A program made the position numbers and the translations under genes. The notes beneath the pieces were generated by a model that had not been told where the DNA came from, did not search any database, and saw only the letters and a program-made list of their open reading frames with translations. A stretch of 35,790 nt of DNA. It comes from Alphaproteobacteria bacterium (GTDB lineage Bacteria; Pseudomonadota; Alphaproteobacteria; SMXQ01). Positions 24,230-32,218 of this stretch are shown one piece after another (positions within the stretch are counted from its first letter, which is position 1; each line of letters starts with the position of its first letter). Where the stretch lies: positions 1 to 35,790 of the forward strand of contig JAOTVC010000009.1 of the NCBI GenBank assembly GCA_029863585.1. Reading direction: 5' to 3'.

Positions 24230-25315
24230 CTATTTCTTGCGCTTCTTCTTACGCATGGACGAGAGCCCGTATTTCTGCTGGAGCTTCACCGTATAATCGA
24301 CAACATCGTCGCCAACCCCGGAAACCTCCTCGATCATCGTATCGACCTGCTTGCCGGAGATCAGCGTCAGATCCGTGCCGAACTGCTTCGTCATCGTCTT
24401 CTTGAGTTCGGGATCGTTGAATGCCTTCTTGTAGGCATTCCGCCACGTATCGACGGTGTCCTTCGGCGTCTTGGGCGGCAGGGCCATCCACTTGTCGATC
24501 AAGGACGGATTGACGAAGGAGAGATAAGCGCGCCACTGAAGCTTCGAGAGCTTGGCCTTGCTGCGCAGCACGTCGGGGAAGATCGGCACGTTAGGATAGG
24601 AACTGCGCCCCTTGTATTTCCCGTCCTCGTCCGGCTGGCCGACCTGGTAGAGGAGTTCGACCACGCCTTCCTTGACCAGGGGATCGATGATGTAGTTGGA
24701 GTTGGTCGCGAAGACGTCGATCTCGCCTTGGCGGATTCCCCTGGCAAACTGGTTGTTTCCCTTGTAGCCGGGAATCCATTTCACGTTCCAGCCGAGAAAT
24801 TCAGCGCCGAACATAGGCATCGCTTGCCAGCTCCGGGTGCCGGAAATGGCACCGATGATCACCGGCTTTTTGGACTTGTCCATCAGGTTGGCAACTGATT
24901 CTTTTCGGAAGATCAGAATGGAGCCGCCGCGGTTGATGGCACCGATGGCGATGAATTTGGTCGGATCGTAGCGCACGGACTTGCGGCGCAGGGTCGTCGG
25001 CTGCAGCGTGGTGCCGTCGCTCTGCATGATGGTCAGCCCGTCCGTCTTGGCCTTGGCGAGCAGGTTCGCGCCGCGAATCTTGCCGCCGCCGGCGCCGGTA
25101 TTCTTGACGACGACGTCGGGCTTGCCCTTGAGATACTTGCTCATGGCACGCGCCATGAACCGGCCGATGATGTCCGTGCCCTTGCCCTCATTGGACGCAA
25201 CGATCAGCAGGACCTGCTTTCCGGTGAAATCCATTTCCGCCGATGCCGGTCCGGTCAGGGCGGCGACGCCGGCCGCCGCGGCGAGACTCAGGGTACTGAG
25301 CGGATGTAGTTTCAT
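24230..25315 (-). CDS. TctC-type (Bug family) periplasmic substrate-binding protein
   Basis: This 361-aa protein has a signal peptide (LSTLSLAAAAGVAALTGPASA, cleavage near residue 26), then the Bug fold. Its VLLIVASNEGKGTDIIGRF region is where the family binds its carboxylate through backbone amides, and VVVKNTGAGGGKIRGANL follows. It should deliver an organic acid to the fused permease. The C-terminus is very basic (SSMRKKKRKK), which is unusual for a secreted binding protein and may hold it near the membrane. I prefer the ATG at 25315 with GGGAGG 6 nt upstream over the TTG at 25321. Confidence 0.9.
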   Translation of the reverse strand: MKLHPLSTLSLAAAAGVAALTGPASAEMDFTGKQVLLIVASNEGKGTDIIGRFMARAMSKYLKGKPDVVVKNTGAGGGKIRGANLLAKAKTDGLTIMQSDGTTLQPTTLRRKSVRYDPTKFIAIGAINRGGSILIFRKESVANLMDKSKKPVIIGAISGTRSWQAMPMFGAEFLGWNVKWIPGYKGNNQFARGIRQGEIDVFATNSNYIIDPLVKEGVVELLYQVGQPDEDGKYKGRSSYPNVPIFPDVLRSKAKLSKLQWRAYLSFVNPSLIDKWMALPPKTPKDTVDTWRNAYKKAFNDPELKKTMTKQFGTDLTLISGKQVDTMIEEVSGVGDDVVDYTVKLQQKYGLSSMRKKKRKK

Positions 25316-25428
25316 AATCAACCTCCCTTATTTTCATGGTTCTCGGAACAAACCCTACAACACCTTGCGTGCGGAACCAATATGGTGCTCGACCTGCCCT
25401 TTCGGGCCGGGACGGGGGCGCGGCCCGC

Positions 25429-25457
25429 TTGACGGCCCATTTCAGTTGCGAAACACT
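25429..25457 (+). promoter_or_regulatory. candidate promoter of the aldolase-family gene
   Basis: TTGACG (25429-25434) and AACACT (25452-25457) are spaced by 17 nt in the 199-nt gap between the divergent TctC-type and aldolase-family genes. The -10 box is weak. The gap is the logical place for a shared regulator to bind. Confidence 0.35.
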
Positions 25458-25514
25458 GTGGCCATTCATGCCGGCAACGAAAAACCAAAAAGCCGGATCG
25501 GGAGGGAACGCGAC

Positions 25515-26294
25515 ATGAGCTCAGATATTCTGGAACGCAAGGGAACGGCGCGCGGGGACGTCTCCGACGCCGAATGGCAGGCCCGGATCGAGACCGCGGC
25601 GGCCTGCCGCATCGCTTACGGCCTCGGCTGGAACGACGGCGTCACCAACCACATTGTGACGCGGATCCCCGATCGGCCCGACCGCTTCGTCATGAACCCC
25701 CAGGGCCTCGGCTTCGATGAGATGACCGCGTCCTGCATGGTGACCTGCGACGTGACGGGGCAAGTCATTTCGGACTCCGAACTGTTGCCGGGGCCGGCGG
25801 GGCTCAATTTCCACAGCGCGGTGCTCGCCGCCCGGCCCGAGATCAATTGCTCCATGCATATCCATCCGACCGCCGGCGTGGTGGTGTCGGCCACCAAGGG
25901 CGGCCTGATGATCCTCGATCAGCGCGGCTGCCTCTTGCACAACCAGGTCGCCTATCACGCCTTCGAGGGGTACGCCCGGGCCAAGGAGGAGGCGCCCCGG
26001 ATCATCGCCGAGCTCGGCGACAAGCACACCATGATCATGAAGAACCACGGGCTCCTGTCCGTGGGGCGCACCGTGGGCGAATCGTTCTATTTCATGGACC
26101 GGCTGATCTTCGCCTGCGAACTTCAGGAACGCGTGATGGCCATGGGGACGGAGATCCAGACCGTGCCCGAGGAGGTGATCGCCGTCGCCAACCGCCAGTC
26201 GATGGAGCGCTACGGAAACAAGCCCTTCGGCACCAACGACTGGAAGCTCCTGTGCCGGCGGCTGGAGCGCCAGGACCCGTCCTTCATGGACTGA
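25515..26294 (+). CDS. class II aldolase/adducin family protein
   Basis: The 259-aa protein has the metal-binding set of the family: SMHIHPTAG with His115 and His117, and MKNHGLLSVG with His178. The early GVTNHIVTRIP and the FVMNPQGLGFDEMT segments are also conserved. Members include L-fuculose-phosphate aldolase and several decarboxylases or aldolases for aromatic side products. The catalytic Glu of sugar aldolases is not obvious here, so a non-sugar substrate is more likely. The ATG at 25515 follows GGAGGGA. It precedes the amidohydrolase by 95 nt on the same strand, and they may act in sequence. Confidence 0.88.
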   Translation: MSSDILERKGTARGDVSDAEWQARIETAAACRIAYGLGWNDGVTNHIVTRIPDRPDRFVMNPQGLGFDEMTASCMVTCDVTGQVISDSELLPGPAGLNFHSAVLAARPEINCSMHIHPTAGVVVSATKGGLMILDQRGCLLHNQVAYHAFEGYARAKEEAPRIIAELGDKHTMIMKNHGLLSVGRTVGESFYFMDRLIFACELQERVMAMGTEIQTVPEEVIAVANRQSMERYGNKPFGTNDWKLLCRRLERQDPSFMD

Positions 26295-26389
26295 CGCGGA
26301 TCCGGCCGCGAATTCCGGTCCGCCGCCCGCCGCGCCGGGCGCGGCAGCAACGAGAACGCCAGACAGCATTCTAGGCAGGGAGGAAACCC

Positions 26390-27469
26390 ATGGCCCTTAC
26401 CATCGAACAGATGTCGTCGCGCAACATCGACGAAGCTCTTTCCGACAAGATTTCCGGCATCCCGACCCTCCTGGTGTCGGCGGATGCCCATTTGGACGAG
26501 CCTCACGATCTGTGGGACGAGTTTCCCCAAGAGGTGCGCGAAAAGTTGCCCAAGATTGGCTATCCCAAGGACAGCCGGCCCCAGGGCGGGATCAATCCCG
26601 AAATTCGCCTGGAGCACATGGACCTGGATGGAGTAACCGCCGATATCATTTATCCCACCGCGGCGTTGCGCGCCTTCACTCAGCCCAAGGAAATCCAGGA
26701 ACGCGCCTTCCGCATCTATAACGACATGCTGGCGGATTACTGCAAGGCCGCGCCCAAGCGGCTGTTCGGGGTGCCCTGCCTATGCACCTACGACATCGAT
26801 CACGCGGTGGAAGAGATGCAGCGCTGCGCCGATTTGGGGCTCAAGGGTGGCCTCATCTGGCAGGTGCCGGACCCGGCGCTGCCCCTCAATTCGCGGCACT
26901 ACGACAAGCTCTGGGCGGCGGCGTCGGAACTCGACAAGCCGATCAACGTCCACATCCTGAGCGGCTTCACCTATTTCAAGGACCGCGCCAAACTACAGGG
27001 CGCGGAGATCATCCGCGGGGCCGTCAACACTCGCATGCATGAGGTGATGACCACCGTCTTCGACCTGATCTGGTACGGCGCCTTCGACCGCTATCCCAAA
27101 CTCAAGATCGAGCTGGTGGAATGCGAGATCGGCTGGATGCCCTTCATGATCCAACAGATGGACTACTACTACAATCGCTTCTCCACGGTGGGCCAGTCCC
27201 AGACCTATGAGTTCGAAATCTCGCGCCTGCCGAGCGAGATCTTCAACGAACATTTCTACGCGACCTTCATGGACGATGCGGTGGGCGCCCATATGTTGAA
27301 GGTCTGGGGCCAGAAGAACTGCATGTGGTCGAGCGACTACCCCCACGCCAACATGACCTGGCCCCATTCACGCGCCTTCGTGGCCAAGCAGATCGGCGAT
27401 CTCGATCCCGAGACCCAGAAGCGGCTGACCTCCCAGAACGTCATCGACCTCTACGGCCTGGAGCTGTGA
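26390..27469 (+). CDS. amidohydrolase-2 family (ACMSD-like) metal-dependent enzyme
   Basis: A 359-aa TIM-barrel metallohydrolase of the amidohydrolase-2 family, which includes ACMS decarboxylase and other aromatic-acid decarboxylases, hydratases and hydrolases. The metal motif is SADAHLDEP, a DxH with Asp32 and His34. INVHILSGF supplies a later histidine, and the late Asp lies in WSSDYPHANMTWP. The substrate is likely a ring-derived acid given the neighbours, but not proven. The ATG follows GGGAGGA. It probably forms a two-gene unit with the class II aldolase-family gene upstream. Confidence 0.88.
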   Translation: MALTIEQMSSRNIDEALSDKISGIPTLLVSADAHLDEPHDLWDEFPQEVREKLPKIGYPKDSRPQGGINPEIRLEHMDLDGVTADIIYPTAALRAFTQPKEIQERAFRIYNDMLADYCKAAPKRLFGVPCLCTYDIDHAVEEMQRCADLGLKGGLIWQVPDPALPLNSRHYDKLWAAASELDKPINVHILSGFTYFKDRAKLQGAEIIRGAVNTRMHEVMTTVFDLIWYGAFDRYPKLKIELVECEIGWMPFMIQQMDYYYNRFSTVGQSQTYEFEISRLPSEIFNEHFYATFMDDAVGAHMLKVWGQKNCMWSSDYPHANMTWPHSRAFVAKQIGDLDPETQKRLTSQNVIDLYGLEL

Positions 27470-27511
27470 GCGCGTTTTAGGGCGCGGACCTGTGCGCGGT
27501 GCCGGCGGGTT

Positions 27512-27943
27512 TCAGCCCTCGGCGTCCTCGACCAGCGCCCGGGCGATGGTGTCCCGGAAGACGTCCGGCATGGCGACCGACTGCCGGGTCTTGAGGTTGA
27601 AAAACACCTCGACCACCTGCTGGCGGGCGTGCAGGGTGCCGGTCTCGGCGTTGACGAGGCGCTGGCGGTAGGTCGTGCTCTTGGTGCCGAGTTTGACGAA
27701 GGCGGTCTCGACCTTGAGGAGGCTGCCGGCCTTGACCTCCTGGATGAAGTCGGTGGCGGTGTGGGCGACCACCGTCACGGCATCCTGGGCATACATGGCG
27801 TCGAAAGTGATGCCGATGGAGGCCCAGGCATGGAAGCTGGCGTCGTCGAAGACGTGGGCGTAGTAGCGCACGTTCATATGCCCCAGGTGATCGCACTGCG
27901 CGGGAAATACCACGGCGCGGTTGGTTTCCATCCATTGGCCCAT
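27512..27943 (-). CDS. 4-hydroxybenzoyl-CoA-type (hotdog) thioesterase
   Basis: This 143-aa hotdog-fold acyl-CoA thioesterase has the catalytic Asp18 in CDHLGHMNVRYYAHVFDDA, the typical helix-start motif of 4HBT enzymes. The rest (VVAHTATDFIQEVKAGSLLKVET-like segment) fits the beta-sheet core. It would hydrolyse an acyl-CoA in the cytoplasm. I use the ATG at 27943; a start at 27931 is also possible, and an upstream in-frame ATG at 27994 has little support. A TTGACT/TATGCT promoter candidate lies upstream. It is convergent with the amidohydrolase and divergent from the TauD-like gene. Confidence 0.86.
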   Translation of the reverse strand: MGQWMETNRAVVFPAQCDHLGHMNVRYYAHVFDDASFHAWASIGITFDAMYAQDAVTVVAHTATDFIQEVKAGSLLKVETAFVKLGTKSTTYRQRLVNAETGTLHARQQVVEVFFNLKTRQSVAMPDVFRDTIARALVEDAEG

Positions 27944-28003
27944 GTTTTTCGTCCTGTTCGAGCGGTGCACCGGGGGCCGCGTACCTGAGCCCACCGGCCC
28001 GGG

Positions 28004-28031
28004 AGCATAACTTGCGCCGGGTCTGAGTCAA
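28004..28031 (-). promoter_or_regulatory. candidate promoter of the thioesterase gene
   Basis: On the minus strand TTGACT (28026-28031) and TATGCT (28004-28009) are spaced by 16 nt, about 60 nt upstream of the start codon. It is back to back with a candidate plus-strand promoter at 28048-28076. Confidence 0.5.
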
Positions 28032-28047
28032 ATCAGGGACGCGACCG

Positions 28048-28076
28048 TTGTCTGGCGGGCCGGGGATTGCTAGCGT
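28048..28076 (+). promoter_or_regulatory. candidate promoter of the TauD-like gene
   Basis: TTGTCT (28048-28053) and TAGCGT (28071-28076) are spaced by 17 nt, about 40 nt before the ATG. The boxes are only moderate matches. Confidence 0.35.
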
Positions 28077-28115
28077 AGGACCGATCAATCGAGGCCCCGA
28101 AGGAGCCCGCCGCCG

Positions 28116-29189
28116 ATGACCGAGCCTTCGAAGATCCGCCCCGTCGCGGGCCCCAGCGTGTGGACCGGCGCCGAGATGGCACAGACCGACAGCTGGATAT
28201 TCCGCCTGTCGCCCGCCCACCTGGCCGAGATCGATGCCGCCCTCAAGTCGGCCCATGCCGAGCCGCCGGCGCTCTACGGCGTCACCGCCGGTGACTTCCC
28301 GCTGCCGACCCTGGGACCGGCCCTGGCCGGGCTGGGCGACGAACTGCGCGAGGGGCGCGGCTTTTTCCTGATCCGCGGGCTGCCCCGGGACCGGTACGAC
28401 GATGCCCAACTGGCCTCGATCTTTTGGGGCCTCGGCACCCATCTCGGTATCGGCCTGGCCCAGAGCAACAAGGGCGACCGGTTGGGCCATGTCGTCGACC
28501 TGACCGGCCCGGAGACGGACATGCGCCAGATGCGGTCCTATGAATCGGGCGGGCCACTCAGGATGCACACGGACCTCAACCAGGACGTGGTCGGCCTGAT
28601 GATGCTGCGCGCGGCGAAACGCGGCGGGGAAAGCCGGATCGCCAGTTCCATGGCGATCCACAACACCATCCTGGCGGAGCACCCGGAGTATCTCGAACCG
28701 CTCTATGACGGGTATTATTTCCATATCTTCCGCCACCAGCGGGTCACCGATTCGAAGCTTACCCGTCATCGCATCCCGGTGTTCAGCCATTATGACGGGG
28801 CGCTTGCCTGCCAGTTCAATCCGAGGCCCATCGAACGCTCGGTGGAGCGGGCGGGGGTGACCTTGAGCCCGGTTGCGGCCGGGGCCATCGACTTCTTCGT
28901 CGAGGTGGCGGCGCGGCCCGGGATCTACCTCGATATGGCGCTTGAGCCGGGCGACATCCAGTTCATCAACAATCACCTGATCGTTCACGGCCGCACCGAC
29001 TACCAGGACCATCCGGAGCCCGAGCGCCGGCGCCGGCTGTTGCGACTGTGGCTGCGCCGACCGGATTTTCCCAAGCAGGATCCGAGGACCCAGGTGCACG
29101 AGATCGATGAACTGGGCTACCGCAAGGCCGCGGCGATCCACGGCGGCGTTGCCGCGGCCCCGGCCGGGGGTGCGGCGGCGGGAACTTGA
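28116..29189 (+). CDS. TauD/TfdA-family Fe(II)-dependent dioxygenase
   Basis: This 357-aa protein carries the facial-triad motif as MHTDLNQD (His151, Asp153) and the distal histidine in LIVHGRTDY (His291). The closing RRRLLRLWLR contains the arginine that normally binds 2-oxoglutarate. The family hydroxylates, and so cleaves, small organic substrates such as sulfonates, carnitine-like compounds or herbicide ethers. The N-terminal 60 residues are longer than in TauD itself, and the Ala/Gly-rich tail is probably disordered. It is monocistronic or leads the SH3-protein gene 45 nt downstream. The substrate is unknown. Confidence 0.88.
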   Translation: MTEPSKIRPVAGPSVWTGAEMAQTDSWIFRLSPAHLAEIDAALKSAHAEPPALYGVTAGDFPLPTLGPALAGLGDELREGRGFFLIRGLPRDRYDDAQLASIFWGLGTHLGIGLAQSNKGDRLGHVVDLTGPETDMRQMRSYESGGPLRMHTDLNQDVVGLMMLRAAKRGGESRIASSMAIHNTILAEHPEYLEPLYDGYYFHIFRHQRVTDSKLTRHRIPVFSHYDGALACQFNPRPIERSVERAGVTLSPVAAGAIDFFVEVAARPGIYLDMALEPGDIQFINNHLIVHGRTDYQDHPEPERRRRLLRLWLRRPDFPKQDPRTQVHEIDELGYRKAAAIHGGVAAAPAGGAAAGT

Positions 29190-29234
29190 TAGGGTCGTGC
29201 CTTTTCTTGAGTGAAGGAATCCGGAGGATGCCAA

Positions 29235-29852
29235 ATGCCCAACCATGGAAGGCTGTCTGTGCCACATCTATTGGCGGTGTGCTGCGCCCTGATCCTGGCG
29301 TGGTCCGGGCCGGCCGTTGCCACCCCCGGGCAGATCCATGAAGTCAAGCGCCCGGAGGTCAATCTGCGGGCCGGGCCGGGCACCGATGCCAAGGTGATCG
29401 GCAGCTTGGAGCAAGGCGCGCGGGTGATGGAGTTCGCCCGCGAAGGCCGATGGTTCAGGGTCAAGCAGATGGGCCGCGTCGGCCCGGAAGGTTGGGTCCA
29501 TGGCGCCCTGATCGCGCCCGAGAAACTGCTCGAACCGGAATCTCCGGCGCCGCCGGGTTCGACCCGGCCCCCTGCCGATGAGCGCGGGACCGGCGGCTCT
29601 TCCGACGACGACGGGCGGCGTTACTATGGCGATCCGGGCGGTGGGTTTCGCGACGTCCTCAGGGACAGGGCCTTCTTGCCTTGGGGCGTGACGGTCAAGC
29701 GCAAGGGCCATGGCGGCAAGCGCCATGGTGACAGGGGCAGAAAGCGCCACCGCCACGGCGGCAAGGCGGCGAAGGGCGGCGCGGTTCGCCCGGGTGTTCG
29801 CAATCTGGGGTGGCCGAGGCAAAGCGGGGCCCCCAACATCGGGACCTTTTGA
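29235..29852 (+). CDS. exported SH3-domain protein with His/Lys/Arg/Gly-rich tail
   Basis: The 205-aa product has a signal sequence (residues about 8-28). A bacterial SH3 domain follows (about 31-95; VNLRAGPGTDAKVIGSLEQG is the typical RT-loop pattern), with WFRVKQMG and EGWVHGALI as the usual core. Next come a Pro/Ser/Asp linker and a tail from about residue 160 very rich in Lys, Arg, His and Gly (KRKGHGGKRHGDRG). The SH3 domain often binds peptidoglycan; the tail could bind metal or acidic polymers. The start at 29235 follows GGAGG; an earlier ATG at 29211 is less likely. Confidence 0.8.
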   Translation: MPNHGRLSVPHLLAVCCALILAWSGPAVATPGQIHEVKRPEVNLRAGPGTDAKVIGSLEQGARVMEFAREGRWFRVKQMGRVGPEGWVHGALIAPEKLLEPESPAPPGSTRPPADERGTGGSSDDDGRRYYGDPGGGFRDVLRDRAFLPWGVTVKRKGHGGKRHGDRGRKRHRHGGKAAKGGAVRPGVRNLGWPRQSGAPNIGTF

Positions 29853-29866
29853 GAGCCAAACCGATC

Positions 29867-30172
29867 ATGAAACGATTTTTATTGTTGGCAGGCCTTTCTC
29901 TGGGGCTTTACGGGTGCGGCGACGCCTATGACGACATCGCCGATGCGTGCCGGTCCAGTCGCGCCTTGGAGAAACTTTCTCCCGAGCTCAGGCAGGCTTA
30001 TTGCGCCTGCCAGGTGGAAGAGGCCCGCGGCAAGGAATACGCGCCGGAGATCCTCGCCGCCTTCGCCGAAAAATGGCGCGGCGAGGCACCCAAGAACGTC
30101 TCGGCCCTGGTGCAAGGGGAATGGTTTCTGTTTCAGTTGCGCTGCATCCGCAAGACCGGCGCCAAGCTGTAG
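29867..30172 (+). CDS. small cysteine-containing lipoprotein, 101 aa
   Basis: A short signal ends in a lipobox LYGC, with lipidated Cys17 (residues 14-17), followed by Gly18 and Asp19. An Asp near +2 is the usual inner-membrane retention signal in enterobacteria. The mature part has four more cysteines (Cys28, Cys46, Cys48, Cys93), enough for two disulfides. I do not recognise a family. It begins 14 nt after the SH3-protein stop, so the two are likely cotranscribed and may work together at the envelope. Confidence 0.8.
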   Translation: MKRFLLLAGLSLGLYGCGDAYDDIADACRSSRALEKLSPELRQAYCACQVEEARGKEYAPEILAAFAEKWRGEAPKNVSALVQGEWFLFQLRCIRKTGAKL

Positions 30173-30284
30173 GGGCGATCGCGGGGCGCCCGCCCGAAAG
30201 TGGCGCGCAACCGTCATTCAGGGATTGATTTGCACCCCGGCTCGGGACAATGTGCCGGGCACGTATCTATGAGGGAGGAACAAG

Positions 30285-32006
30285 ATGCCCACCAAAACCA
30301 TAAAAGACTGCACCGTTGCCGATGCCTATCTCGAAATCCTCGCCGATCGCGGCGTGGAATACCTTTTCGCCAACGCGGGCACCGATTTCGCCCCCCTGAT
30401 CGAGGCCTTGTCCAAGGCCCAGACGCTCGGCACGCCCCATCCCACGCCGATCACCTGCCCCCACGAGAACACCGCCCAGCACATGGCGATCGGCTACTAC
30501 CTGGTGACCGGCAAGCCGCAGATCACGATGATGCATGTCAATGTCGGCACCGCCAATGCCATGAACGGGCTGCTCAACGCGTCGCGCGGCAACATCCCGA
30601 TGATCTTCACCGCGGGCCGCACGCCGACCAACGAAGACACCTTGCCGGGACACCGCGACAACGTCATCCACTGGACCCAGGAGATGTTCGATCAGAACGG
30701 CATGACCCGGGAGGCCGCCAAGTGGGATTACGAGCTGCGCAACGCCGAGCAGGTCGAAACCATCATCGACCGCATCCTCAGCCTTATCCAGTCCGATCCC
30801 AAGGGCCCGGCCTACCTGTCCCTGCCGCGCGAGGTGCTATCCATTCCGATGAAGGAATTCACCTATTCCTCGCCGAGCCGCATCAAGCCGGCGAAGGCGT
30901 CCTTGCCGAACCCCGATGACCTGGACCAGGCGGCCCAGGTGCTCGCCAAGGCCAAGAACCCGGTGATCATCACCAACTGGGCCGGGCGTAACCGTTCGGT
31001 CATGGCGGTGCTATCCGACCTGGCCGAGCGCTACGCCATCCCGGTGGTGGAGTTCTCCAACCGCTACGTCGCGATCTCGCGCAGCCATCCCATGTATGCC
31101 GGCGGCAACCCCAATCCCTACGTCAAGGAGGCCGACGCCATCCTGGTGCTCGATTGCATGGTGCCGTGGCTTCCCGCCAACGTCTCCCATGGCGAGGACT
31201 GCACCGTGATCCACATGGCGCCGGATCCGATGTATGGGATGTTCCCGGTTCGCGGCTTCCGCTGCGACATCGCGCTCGCCTGCGGCACCGACCTCGGCCT
31301 GTTGGCCCTGGCCGAGGCCATGGAGGAACCCGCCAAGTCGAACAAGGCGGCGATCGATGAGCGCCGCAAGACGATCACGGCCAAGCATCAGGCCATGGAA
31401 GAGAACTGGGCCAAGAAGCTGGAACAGGTCAAGACCCAGACGCCGATCCATCCGGCCTGGATTTCCCATTGCTTGGGCGAGATCGCCGACGGCGAGACCA
31501 TCTTCGCCAACGAATCGAAATTGCAGGTGCAGTACATCCCGACCGAAAAGCCCGGCAAGATCCTCAATGCGGGCGCATCTTCGGGCCTCGGCTTCGGCAT
31601 GGGGGTGGCGCTGGGCGCCAAGCTCGCCGACCGCGACCGCTTGGTGATCGGCTGCCACGGCGACGGGTCCTACATGTTCAACGTGCCGGTCTCGGCCCAT
31701 TACGTCGCCGCCGAGCAGAACCTGCCGATCCTCTCGGTGGTGTTCAATAACCAGAAATGGCAGGCGGTGCGCGGCGCGACGCTGCGCATGCAGCCCGACG
31801 GCTACGCGTCGAAGATGAACCAGATGCCGTTGGCCCACTTCACCGTGGAACAGCACTACGAAAAACTGGCGGAAGTCTCGGGCGGCTACGGCGAGCAGGT
31901 CACCGATCCGGAAAAGATGCAAGGCGCGCTGGAGCGCGCGCTCAAGGCGGTGATGGTGGATAAACGCCAAGCCTTGGTGAACGTCGTTTCCACCGATCCA
32001 ATATAG
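30285..32006 (+). CDS. thiamine-diphosphate-dependent enzyme, acetolactate synthase-like
   Basis: This 573-aa ThDP enzyme has the three-domain order of acetolactate synthase and benzoylformate or oxalyl-CoA decarboxylases. The activating Glu61 is in CPHENTAQHMA. The ThDP-Mg2+ motif starts at Gly459-Asp460-Gly461 (GDGSYMFNVP) and ends with the VFNNQ asparagine pair about 27 residues later. It would decarboxylate a 2-oxo acid or join two carbonyl compounds; without a small regulatory subunit nearby, branched-chain acetolactate synthase is less likely. A strong GC hairpin follows the stop. A binding-protein gene lies downstream, after a 212-nt gap. Confidence 0.9.
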   Translation: MPTKTIKDCTVADAYLEILADRGVEYLFANAGTDFAPLIEALSKAQTLGTPHPTPITCPHENTAQHMAIGYYLVTGKPQITMMHVNVGTANAMNGLLNASRGNIPMIFTAGRTPTNEDTLPGHRDNVIHWTQEMFDQNGMTREAAKWDYELRNAEQVETIIDRILSLIQSDPKGPAYLSLPREVLSIPMKEFTYSSPSRIKPAKASLPNPDDLDQAAQVLAKAKNPVIITNWAGRNRSVMAVLSDLAERYAIPVVEFSNRYVAISRSHPMYAGGNPNPYVKEADAILVLDCMVPWLPANVSHGEDCTVIHMAPDPMYGMFPVRGFRCDIALACGTDLGLLALAEAMEEPAKSNKAAIDERRKTITAKHQAMEENWAKKLEQVKTQTPIHPAWISHCLGEIADGETIFANESKLQVQYIPTEKPGKILNAGASSGLGFGMGVALGAKLADRDRLVIGCHGDGSYMFNVPVSAHYVAAEQNLPILSVVFNNQKWQAVRGATLRMQPDGYASKMNQMPLAHFTVEQHYEKLAEVSGGYGEQVTDPEKMQGALERALKAVMVDKRQALVNVVSTDPI

Positions 32007-32018
32007 AGAAGTGGCATC

Positions 32019-32047
32019 GCCGGCGCGCGTTGGTTGAGCGCGCCGGC
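32019..32047 (+). terminator. strong GC hairpin after the ThDP-enzyme gene
   Basis: GCCGGCGCGC and GCGCGCCGGC are perfect 10-bp arms around a 9-nt loop, 13 nt after the stop codon. There is no T-run, so Rho-dependent termination or 3'-end stabilisation is as likely as intrinsic termination. Confidence 0.5.
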
Positions 32048-32218
32048 CATAGGCGTTAGGCTTCGCGCATTGAGTTGCATCCCTTGCGGCGGGAAGGTCG
32101 TTGCCCGGCGGGGACAACCGAACATACCCCGCCCGGTTCTTCCCCCTCCCGTTCCTGGGGTTGCCCTAGGACCGCCGGCGTTGCCGGCGAGACAACAAAA
32201 CGATAACGGGAGGACAAC

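Noticed and set aside
27477-29267. 596-aa minus-strand frame across thioesterase and the TauD-like gene
   Set aside because: It overlaps two genes with intact catalytic motifs and has a low-complexity Arg/Gly/Pro product. Only the 143-aa thioesterase frame is supported.
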